Shown in pieces: positions 1-4,791 of a stretch of 9,348 nt of DNA. Position numbers and translations under genes: made by a program. Under the pieces are notes generated by a model, which was not told where the DNA came from, did not search any database, and was given only the letters and a program-made list of their open reading frames with translations. Within the stretch, counting starts at the first letter, position 1; each line of letters starts with the position of its first letter. The stretch spans positions 1 through 9,348 of the forward strand of contig JBHHYS010000096.1 of NCBI GenBank assembly GCA_046757645.1, read 5' to 3'. The DNA is from JBHHYS01 sp046757645 (GTDB lineage Bacteria; Acidobacteriota; Terriglobia; Acidiferrales; 2-02-FULL-67-57).

Positions 1-236
1 ACCTCTTCATCGCCTTCCACGGCTCCTGGAACCGCTCGGTGCCCACCGGCTACAAGGTGGTGCGGGTGCGCTTTCGCGAGGGCCGCCCGGTGGGAATCGA
101 AGATTTCGTGGACGTGTGGTTCAAAGGCGGGCGGGTGCGCCACCGCCCGGTGGACGTCAAGACCGGCCCCGACGGCGCCCTCTACATCTCCGACGACCGC
201 GGCGGCACCATTTTCCGGCTCACCTACAAGAGGTAG
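1..236 (+). CDS. PQQ-dependent sugar/L-sorbosone dehydrogenase-like protein, C-terminal end (partial)
   Basis: The reading frame is open from the left edge (first full codon at 3) to TAG at 234-236, so only about 77 C-terminal residues are visible. They begin LFIAFHGSWNRS and include HRPVDVKTGPDGALYISDD and a final GGTIFRLTY. The order 'HGSWNR ... GYKVVRV ... GRPVDV..GPDGALYISDD..G.I.R..Y' is typical of the last propeller blade of the glucose/sorbosone dehydrogenase family (COG2133-like), exported quinoprotein beta-propellers that oxidise sugars or aldehydes. The GTG at 39 is an internal valine, not a start. PQQ ligands and the catalytic histidine lie outside the window, so substrate and activity cannot be judged. 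No strong terminator follows, and the 138-base gap to the next gene suggests a separate transcription unit. Confidence 0.85.
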   Translation, partial: LFIAFHGSWNRSVPTGYKVVRVRFREGRPVGIEDFVDVWFKGGRVRHRPVDVKTGPDGALYISDDRGGTIFRLTYKR

Positions 237-374
237 CTGCCCTACCCAGTCTGATTCCTGATTTCGGCGAAAATTCGTGGTTTCCTCGTCCCTTCCTCCT
301 TACTTTGGCGAGTCCCCGTACTAGTTTTGGGGGGAGTCCGGGCCTAGCCCGCTAGTAGCATGTGCAAGGGAGCC
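237..374. other. Intergenic region, no gene; short hairpin only
   Basis: I see no convincing gene here. A 5-bp stem with a 3-nt loop (CGGGC 339-343 / GCCCG 347-351) could weakly end the upstream gene but has no T-run. Any promoter for the downstream run of genes should lie here; TTGGCG at 305-310 is a possible -35, but no matching -10 is seen 16-18 bases further on. Confidence 0.4.
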
Positions 375-821
375 ATGAAGAGCTTATTGGCGGTATCGCT
401 GGTCTTGCTGGTACCACTCACGGCGGTGGCCGAGCTTTGCCCGTTCATGTCACTGCCTGAGCGTCCCAAGGGGGCGCAGAAGGACGCGGCTGAGGCGACC
501 GCCTCTACAGAGGCGGCCTCTGTCCACCCGCAAGCGCCGCCCGAGACCGAGCGCCCTGCCGCGGTAGACCCCAAGCTGCTGAACAAGAAGGTGGTGGTAC
601 ACCTGCACGATGGGCGCGTTTATAAAGGCAAGCTGGTCGAAATCACCGATGATTTCCTACTGCTCAAAATGCACAAGCGCACGGAGAAGATTATGCTTAC
701 GGAGGTGGCCAGCGTCGAACGGCAAAGGCGTAATAAATGGAAGATAGCGCTCATCGTGCTGGCCGTATATGCCGCGATAGGGATCGTGGTTGGCGCCATC
801 GTCGCCGGAGCGGAGGAGTGA
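375..821 (+). CDS. Small exported protein with Sm-like barrel segment and C-terminal membrane anchor (copy 1)
   Basis: Encodes 148 residues of unknown function. Residues 1-19 form a signal peptide (MKSLLAVSLVLLVPLTAVA, AVA|E cleavage), followed by the shared motif CPFMSLP (Cys22). Residues 28-68 are a Pro/Glu/Ala-rich linker. Residues 71-116 have the pattern KKVVVHLHDGRVYKGKL plus hydrophobic-x-DD-hydrophobic, strongly reminiscent of the Sm1 motif of LSm/SH3-like barrels, then an LTEVASVER strand. Residues 123-145 are a hydrophobic helix, ending GAEE. An ATG at 360 is in frame, but the start at 375 matches the MKSLL start of the paralogues and has AAGG/GGGAG at 366-372. Three relatives follow at 834, 1879 and 2372; DNA identity is highest with the last. 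Export makes RNA binding unlikely. The Sm-like call rests on pattern only. Confidence 0.8.
   Translation: MKSLLAVSLVLLVPLTAVAELCPFMSLPERPKGAQKDAAEATASTEAASVHPQAPPETERPAAVDPKLLNKKVVVHLHDGRVYKGKLVEITDDFLLLKMHKRTEKIMLTEVASVERQRRNKWKIALIVLAVYAAIGIVVGAIVAGAEE
615..637 (+). repeat. 23-bp direct repeat, unit A1 (shared by copies 1 and 4)
   Basis: Identical to 2660-2682. It lies in the codons for GRVYKGKLV of the barrel segment. The surrounding sequence is also close (GATTTCCT, CTCAAAATG and AAGCGCAC recur downstream in both), showing that copies 1 and 4 are recent duplicates or gene-converted. Confidence 0.9.
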
Positions 822-833
822 CTAGGTAAACGC

Positions 834-1013
834 ATGAAGAGCTTGTTGGCGGTATGCTTGATGTTGCTGGTGCCGCTCATGGCCGTGGCCGAGCCGTGCC
901 CATACGCAGTGTTGCCAAACACCAAAATTCTCCCCAGGCCACGCTTGTTCTCTCCATGGCATATAGATCAAGATCATTTTGGCTTGACAACTCCTCGCCG
1001 GGGGGGGGGCTAG
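834..1013 (+). pseudogene. Truncated Sm-like family copy 2: signal peptide plus unrelated tail
   Basis: A 59-residue frame starts 12 bases after the stop of copy 1, behind a TAGGT weak ribosome site at 823-827. Residues 1-19 are the family signal peptide (MKSLLAVCLMLLVPLMAVA), followed by EPCPYAVLP, which matches the CP[FY]xxLP motif of the full copies. Homology stops at about base 917. The linker, barrel and C-terminal membrane helix are missing, and a 31-residue unrelated tail (from NTKILPRP) runs through a ten-G tract to TAG at 1011-1013. Most likely it is a deletion remnant of a fourth family member. Less likely it is a genuine short exported peptide, since the frame and the cysteine motif are intact. 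The sequence after the junction carries the likely control region of the next gene. Confidence 0.65.
852..870 (+). repeat. 19-bp direct repeat, unit B1 (signal-peptide codons of copies 2 and 3)
   Basis: Identical to 1936-1954 and codes for the hydrophobic core VCLMLL of the signal peptide. It shows that the truncated copy is closest to copy 3 in this part, whereas copies 1 and 4 pair with each other. Confidence 0.85.
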
Positions 1014-1016
1014 TAT
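984..1016 (+). promoter_or_regulatory. Candidate promoter with a G10 tract in the spacer
   Basis: A perfect TTGACA (984-989) is followed by TAGTAT (1011-1016, four of six matches to TATAAT). The spacer is 21 bases, longer than the usual 16-18, and contains ten consecutive Gs (1000-1009). Transcription from about 1023 would give a leader of roughly 30 bases before the ATG at 1055. A spacer of 21 would be weak; losing three or four Gs would bring it close to optimal. This is sequence reading only. The hexamers could be chance, and the organism's sigma-factor preference is unknown. Confidence 0.4.
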
Positions 1017-1031
1017 GTGGGTAATCAAAAC

Positions 1032-1045
1032 CCTCACCGGTGGGG
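1032..1045 (+). promoter_or_regulatory. Small hairpin next to the ribosome binding site of the Cys-rich gene
   Basis: CCTCA (1032-1036) can pair with TGGGG (1041-1045), including one G-T wobble, around a CCGG loop; the centre CACCGGTG is a perfect palindrome. The 3' arm overlaps the GGGGAG (1042-1047) upstream of ATG 1055, so folding could partly hide the ribosome site. The stem is short and may be incidental. Confidence 0.3.
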
Positions 1046-1054
1046 AGAGAGGGA

Positions 1055-1867
1055 ATGAGGCATTGTCTTGTTTGGCTGCTCACAGGGCTATTCTGGTTCT
1101 TTGCTCCGGCTTGGTTGCACGCCCAAATCCAGCAAGGTAAAGCCACTTGTACGGTGGTTTTAGGGGTGCTGAACCGGAATCGCGTTGTGCTGGCCCCGAA
1201 TCAAGGAGTACATATCACGGCCGAGTGTAGTGGCGATCGCGCTGATTGCTTCCCTCTTGTTGAGCATTCGGTGCCGTTCGGCAATTGGGGGGTGTCATCC
1301 AACGCAGGGAGCAAAGAAGCTGGTGACCAATTCCAGGGCTGGAAATGTGGTGATAAGTTTTGTCAGTGGAACAGTTGCACTTCGGAATTTCCACCAGCGA
1401 ACTGCACATACTACAATTCCGCGGGGTGCACCCAGCAGGCGACAACCACGGGCAACAATGTTTACGGTAATATCGGGACGCGGTACGGGGTGAAGTGCCC
1501 GTGGGAACTCCCGGAGTACGGACTTTCAGGAGGGGGCTGCCAAAATCTGGATGGAAAAACCATAACTGTGAGCAACAACTTTATGACGCTTTACGAAATT
1601 GACCCTTGCGACCCAGATGAGCTCGTGCAGACCATGTTGTTTCCTGACGTGAGCGTCACACTGAGTTGCGATCAGTATAGCTGCACGGGGACGCCGTCCT
1701 CCTGGGCAGGCCCCATCGGGTATGACAGCCCGGTGTGGCCCCCATTGGTGGATGCTGAGATTGCGCTTGCGCTCGCGTTTGCCGAATTGGACGACAGCGA
1801 GTGCTATGATCCATTCAATGAATGCCCGCCGTGCACCGAGGAGCCCTGCCAGCGCTGCACTCTGTAA
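1055..1867 (+). CDS. Secreted cysteine-rich protein of unknown family (18 Cys in the mature part)
   Basis: Encodes 270 residues; I recognise no family. Start ATG 1055 is chosen over GTG 1040 because GGGGAG (1042-1047) sits 7 bases upstream and the signal peptide then begins naturally: MRHC, hydrophobic core LVWLLTGLFWFFAPAW, cleavage near LHA|Q (residue 23). The mature part has 18 cysteines, an even number, with short spacings such as CGDKFCQWNSC. Middle segments are rich in Gly, Asn, Thr and Tyr. The end (257-268) is CPPCTEEPCQRC, a C-x2-C-x4-C-x2-C cluster that could be two disulfides or a metal site. The gene looks visibly more AT-rich than its neighbours, suggesting separate acquisition. 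Its stop codon overlaps the ribosome site of the next gene. Dependence on the Dsb-like enzyme encoded downstream is a reasonable inference. Confidence 0.8.
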   Translation: MRHCLVWLLTGLFWFFAPAWLHAQIQQGKATCTVVLGVLNRNRVVLAPNQGVHITAECSGDRADCFPLVEHSVPFGNWGVSSNAGSKEAGDQFQGWKCGDKFCQWNSCTSEFPPANCTYYNSAGCTQQATTTGNNVYGNIGTRYGVKCPWELPEYGLSGGGCQNLDGKTITVSNNFMTLYEIDPCDPDELVQTMLFPDVSVTLSCDQYSCTGTPSSWAGPIGYDSPVWPPLVDAEIALALAFAELDDSECYDPFNECPPCTEEPCQRCTL

Positions 1868-1872
1868 GGAGG
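1865..1872 (+). promoter_or_regulatory. Full-length Shine-Dalgarno overlapping the upstream stop codon
   Basis: TAAGGAGG contains the TAA stop of the Cys-rich gene and a complete anti-16S match, 6 bases before ATG 1879. It fixes the start of Sm-like copy 3 and implies translational coupling between the two genes. It is the strongest ribosome site in the run of genes. Confidence 0.85.
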
Positions 1873-1878
1873 CCTAGT

Positions 1879-2361
1879 ATGGGAGTCGCAAGAGGGTGCA
1901 ACCCCGCGAGAAAAAACATGAAGAGCCTCTTGTCAGTATGCTTGATGTTGCTGGCGCCGCTCCCAGCGCTGGCCCCGACCTGCCCATTCCCGCCTCTGCC
2001 CCAACCCGCAGACTCTAGCCAAGAGGACGGGGTGGAGCCAAGCGGCTCCGCAGAAAGAGCGTCTGCCAGCCCGCAAGGAGGGCCCGAGGAAGAGCAGCCA
2101 CCCTGGGTGGACCCCAAGCTCGTCAACAAGAAGGTCGTGGTGCACCTGCACGATGGCCAGGTGTACAAGGGCAAACTGATCGAGCTGAGCGCCGATTCGC
2201 TGACAGTGAAGACGAAGCGAGGCCTAGAGAAGTTGCTGCTGACGGAAGTGGCTGCCGTGGATCGCCAGCCTGGCAACCGTTGGAAAAAGCTGCTCATCAT
2301 CTTCGCTGTGGCCGTCGGGGTGTGGACTGTGGTCGGCTTGGTGCTAACTCGAGATCGATAG
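1879..2361 (+). CDS. Small exported protein with Sm-like barrel segment and C-terminal membrane anchor (copy 3)
   Basis: Encodes 160 residues from ATG 1879, chosen for the perfect TAAGGAGG at 1865-1872. The in-frame ATG 1918 corresponds to the MKSLL start of the other copies, so this copy has a 13-residue basic extension (MGVARGCNPARKN) before the shared signal peptide. Signal cleavage is likely after ALA (residue 32), followed by CPFPPLP (Cys35). A Ser/Glu/Pro linker spans 42-80. The barrel segment at 84-129 (KKVVVHLHDGQVYKGKL ... LLLTEVAAVDR) keeps all the key Gly and hydrophobic positions but diverges after the first turn (LSADSLTV for the TDDFLLLK of copy 1). A hydrophobic segment at 138-156 is followed by LTRDR. 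It is the most divergent full copy. Function is unknown; coupling suggests production together with the Cys-rich protein. Confidence 0.82.
   Translation: MGVARGCNPARKNMKSLLSVCLMLLAPLPALAPTCPFPPLPQPADSSQEDGVEPSGSAERASASPQGGPEEEQPPWVDPKLVNKKVVVHLHDGQVYKGKLIELSADSLTVKTKRGLEKLLLTEVAAVDRQPGNRWKKLLIIFAVAVGVWTVVGLVLTRDR
1936..1954 (+). repeat. 19-bp direct repeat, unit B2
   Basis: Identical to 852-870 in the truncated copy. The two units lie 1,084 bases apart in direct orientation and flank the Cys-rich gene and its promoter, so recombination between them would delete that gene. Confidence 0.85.
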
Positions 2362-2371
2362 GTCAACCAAG

Positions 2372-2860
2372 ATGCTGCCAAAGACGGGCTCCGGAGGTGC
2401 TCTGAACTTCCGGAGTGGAAGCATCAACAGCTTATGGGCGCTATGGCTGATGGTGGCAGTGCCACTCACGGCGGTGGCGTCTTGCCCCTACGCGCCGCTG
2501 CCCGAGCCAGCCAAGTCCTCCCAAGAGGCCACGACGGAGCCAAGCGGCACCACAGAAACAGCGTCCGCCAGCCCGCAAGCGGCCGCTGAGGCCGAGCGCC
2601 CGGCTTGGGTAAGCCCCGCCTTGGTCAATAAGAAGGTGGTGGTCTACTTGCGCGACGGCCGCGTTTATAAAGGCAAGCTGGTTGAGCTCACCGACGATTT
2701 CCTGCGGCTCAAAATGAGGAAGCGCACTGAGAAAATCGCGCTGACTGAAGTAGGAAGTGTCGAGCGTAAGCGAAGCCGTGCCTGGTTAGGAGTCGCGATT
2801 GCCGGTCTTGCCATAGGAGCCGTGGCTGTCGCCGCGCTGATCGCTGCCATGCAGGACTGA
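2372..2860 (+). CDS. Small exported protein with Sm-like barrel segment and C-terminal membrane anchor (copy 4)
   Basis: Encodes 162 residues from ATG 2372, ten bases after the stop of copy 3, with only a weak AGG at 2360-2362 upstream. The family start falls at codon 18, which here is ATC (2423-2425) and is preceded by GGAG at 2412-2415 at ideal spacing. The true N-terminus is therefore uncertain. The signal segment at 18-36 ends TAVAS and is followed directly by CPYAPLP (Cys38); VASC fits a lipobox, unlike the other copies, where two residues separate AVA or ALA from Cys. The linker is at 45-82, the barrel segment at 87-132 (KKVVVYLRDGRVYKGKL, TDDFLRLKM, LTEVGSVER) and an Ala-rich membrane helix at 138-160. 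DNA is nearly identical to copy 1 over much of the barrel. Confidence 0.8.
   Translation: MLPKTGSGGALNFRSGSINSLWALWLMVAVPLTAVASCPYAPLPEPAKSSQEATTEPSGTTETASASPQAAAEAERPAWVSPALVNKKVVVYLRDGRVYKGKLVELTDDFLRLKMRKRTEKIALTEVGSVERKRSRAWLGVAIAGLAIGAVAVAALIAAMQD
2660..2682 (+). repeat. 23-bp direct repeat, unit A2
   Basis: Identical to 615-637 in copy 1, about 2.0 kb away in the same orientation. Recombination between the two would remove the truncated copy, the Cys-rich gene, copy 3 and the start of copy 4, leaving a single hybrid small gene. Confidence 0.9.
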
Positions 2861-2871
2861 GCGAGAGTTAC

Positions 2872-3828
2872 ATGCTTGCAAGAGATCGCCGGAATGCCCT
2901 GACAGGCTTATTGTCGGTCATTGCTGCGATTGCTCCACTCGTTTTCTCGCCCGCACGACTCAAGGCTCAAGACGCAGAGCTGTGGGGAACTGTGAAGGAT
3001 GGGAGCACGCTGCGGCCCTTGGCGGCAGACGTAAGCATCGTGCACCTGGAAGGCTCTCACACCCAACTCTTCCACGCGCGGACGGATACAAACGGTTGGT
3101 ATCAGGCTCGATCTCTCCCGCCCGGGAGCAAAATCCTGATTGCCCGGGCGGAGGGCTTCGGGTTTGCCGTTAGAGAGGTTGTCCTGGAGTCGGGACAAAT
3201 TCTCGGGCCGGTGAACTTTGAGTTGGAGAAAGCAGCCAGCGTGCAAGGTCTCGTGGTGGATGAGCAGGGTTTGCCGCTGGAAGGAGCTACGGTGCGGGTC
3301 GTCTACCCCGATGCCCCCCCGGTGGTATTCGGCTGGATGATGAGTGAGACGGTCACGAGGGCAGATGGTGCATTCAATGTGAAAAGGGTCACTCCGAATC
3401 GTGACTTTTACCTGGAGGCAAGCCACCGCGAGTTTCCCGTGCGTTTCTCGGCTTCGTCCTTACGGCTGGCCCCCGACGAGGATCGACCCGGCGTGCCACT
3501 GCAACTCCGCCGTGGATTGAGGCTTTCCGGTCAGGTCGTAGACTCAGCAGGCTCCCCGCTCATGGGCGCCGAGGTCAGGCTGATAGCCAGGCAGTTGCCA
3601 GTGCGGGATCCTACCAACCGGAGGTCTCGTGGCTTGCGGCAAGAAATCCACCGCACGGCCAAAACCGATTCCAGGGGGAGGTTCGCCTTCGAAGGCCTGG
3701 GGAATGGCGCCCGGGTTTTGCTGGTCCGCCACCCGAACTACGAAACCAAGAAGAAAAATTTGCGGTTGGACCGGACAGTGGCTCCCAGGATGGAGATTCA
3801 AGTTACGCTGATACCTAAGGCTCAGTAA
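2872..3828 (+). CDS. Secreted protein with three carboxypeptidase-regulatory-like (CarboxypepD_reg) domains
   Basis: Encodes 318 residues. The signal peptide is residues 1-32 (basic MLARDRRN, hydrophobic core, cleavage near LKA|Q). Three consecutive beta-sandwich repeats follow: about 36-118, 123-213 and 216-315. Each opens with a V-x-G-x-V or similar strand and carries the family's turn, TDTNGWY (71-77), TRADGAF (162-168) and TKTDSRGRF (264-271 region). The second and third also have the G.PL.GA.V.V strand (133-143 and 227-236). These transthyretin-like domains are usually structural or binding modules of envelope proteins and are very common in Acidobacteriota; no catalytic domain is present. 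It starts 11 bases after copy 4, with a weak GAGAG in front, so it is probably co-transcribed. A ligand cannot be inferred. Confidence 0.85.
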   Translation: MLARDRRNALTGLLSVIAAIAPLVFSPARLKAQDAELWGTVKDGSTLRPLAADVSIVHLEGSHTQLFHARTDTNGWYQARSLPPGSKILIARAEGFGFAVREVVLESGQILGPVNFELEKAASVQGLVVDEQGLPLEGATVRVVYPDAPPVVFGWMMSETVTRADGAFNVKRVTPNRDFYLEASHREFPVRFSASSLRLAPDEDRPGVPLQLRRGLRLSGQVVDSAGSPLMGAEVRLIARQLPVRDPTNRRSRGLRQEIHRTAKTDSRGRFAFEGLGNGARVLLVRHPNYETKKKNLRLDRTVAPRMEIQVTLIPKAQ

Positions 3829-3843
3829 TCCGAGCACTCGTCC

Positions 3844-4719
3844 GTGAAGCTCAAAGTTCTGCCTCTCTTCGGCTTCGTCCTGGCCTGCTCGCTTCTTCCC
3901 GCACAAACTGAGACCGACGATCCCGTCCTTGTCCGCCGGATTCAAGAACGGCTTCGGATCCCAGCCACCTACACAATTATACTCGGGCCGCCGGAGCCGG
4001 CTGCGCTCGCCGGGCTGGTCAAGCGGCAGATGGAGGTTTCCGACGGCAAGAATACACGCCGAGAAGTCATTTACCTTTCTGCGGACGGGCAGTATCTGTT
4101 CAGGGGCCACGTCTTTGACCTCGCGGGCCCTTCGCTTGCCGAGAGGCTTGCCCAGGTTTCCACCGAAAACCATCCCAGCCTCGGACCGAAGAATGCCAAG
4201 GTCACGATCATCGAGTATGGCGATTTCCAGTGCCCCTATTGCGAGCGGACCTACTGGGTAGTCAAATACAAAGTTCTGCGGCGCTACGCGGACCAAGTCC
4301 GTTTGGTCTACAAGGACTTCCCTCTAACCCGGGTTCATCCCTGGGCGATGCAGGCGGCCATCGCCGGGCAGTGCGGCTATCAGCAAAGCAATGAAGCTTT
4401 TTGGAAAATGCATGATTTTCTATTTGAAAACCAAGATGAGTTGAACTCAGGGAACATCCGGGCCAAACTGCTTAAGCAGGCACGCACCCCGGGCCTCGAC
4501 GTGGAGCGGTTCGAACGCTGCTTCGACTCACGGGAGCCACTGGCGCGCATTCAGAAGTCGATTGCCGAGGCGCGAGAACTGGGCCTGACAGGTACACCGG
4601 CCTTTGTGGTGGGGGGTCAGCTTCTCCGTGGCGCCGCACCATTCACCGCCTTCCGTGCAGCCATAGAGGAACACCTCAAGGCGCAACGGCAGGCCGGGAC
4701 TACAGACACCCAGAACTAG
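3844..4719 (+). CDS. Exported Dsb-type thiol-disulfide oxidoreductase, DsbA-like domain with N-terminal extension
   Basis: Encodes 291 residues from GTG 3844, 15 bases after the previous stop. The signal segment is residues 1-20 (LPA|Q), although VLAC (12-15) is a possible though imperfect lipobox. Residues about 28-105 form a separate module, with a YLFRGHVFDL stretch resembling the N-terminal part of DsbC/DsbG-type proteins. The catalytic thioredoxin fold starts near 115: EYGDFQCPYC (active-site Cys130 and Cys133), the helical insert with HPWAMQAA, QCGYQ and EAFWKMHDFLFE, FERCFDS, and the cis-proline loop TGTPAFVV (Pro252), as in the DsbA/Thioredoxin_4 family. It should act in the periplasm as oxidase or isomerase. 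As the last gene of the run, downstream of the Cys-rich protein and the CP[FY]-motif proteins, these are plausible substrates; that link is inference. No DsbB or DsbD partner is visible. Confidence 0.9.
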   Translation: MKLKVLPLFGFVLACSLLPAQTETDDPVLVRRIQERLRIPATYTIILGPPEPAALAGLVKRQMEVSDGKNTRREVIYLSADGQYLFRGHVFDLAGPSLAERLAQVSTENHPSLGPKNAKVTIIEYGDFQCPYCERTYWVVKYKVLRRYADQVRLVYKDFPLTRVHPWAMQAAIAGQCGYQQSNEAFWKMHDFLFENQDELNSGNIRAKLLKQARTPGLDVERFERCFDSREPLARIQKSIAEARELGLTGTPAFVVGGQLLRGAAPFTAFRAAIEEHLKAQRQAGTTDTQN

Positions 4720-4736
4720 CTCGACCCCGTCCCGCC

Positions 4737-4791
4737 CAGCCGAAAAGGCTGACGCGAGGCGGCGCTGACGCCGTGCGGTGTCGCCCGTTTT
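4737..4791. terminator. Hairpins between convergent genes, possible weak terminator
   Basis: The gap between the Dsb-like gene and the convergent protease holds CAGCC/GGCTG (4737-4741 / 4747-4751, GAAAA loop) and CGGCG/CGCCG (4760-4764 / 4769-4773). GGCG 4761-4764 can alternatively pair with CGCC 4782-4785, two bases before TTTT at 4788-4791. None has a long T-run, so factor-independent termination would be weak in either direction. Confidence 0.3.

Noticed and set aside
834..1054. Insertion sequence at the truncation point of copy 2
   Set aside because: No transposase frame, terminal inverted repeats or target duplication are visible; a simple deletion or recombination explains the junction.
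615..2682. CRISPR or tandem-repeat array
   Set aside because: The repeated segments are homologous coding sequence of paralogous genes with irregular spacing; there are no short regular repeats with unique spacers.
3544..4296. Minus-strand open frame of 250 codons spanning the carboxypeptidase-regulatory-like and Dsb-like genes
   Set aside because: It crosses two genes with clear family motifs on the plus strand and shows no domain or start signal of its own.
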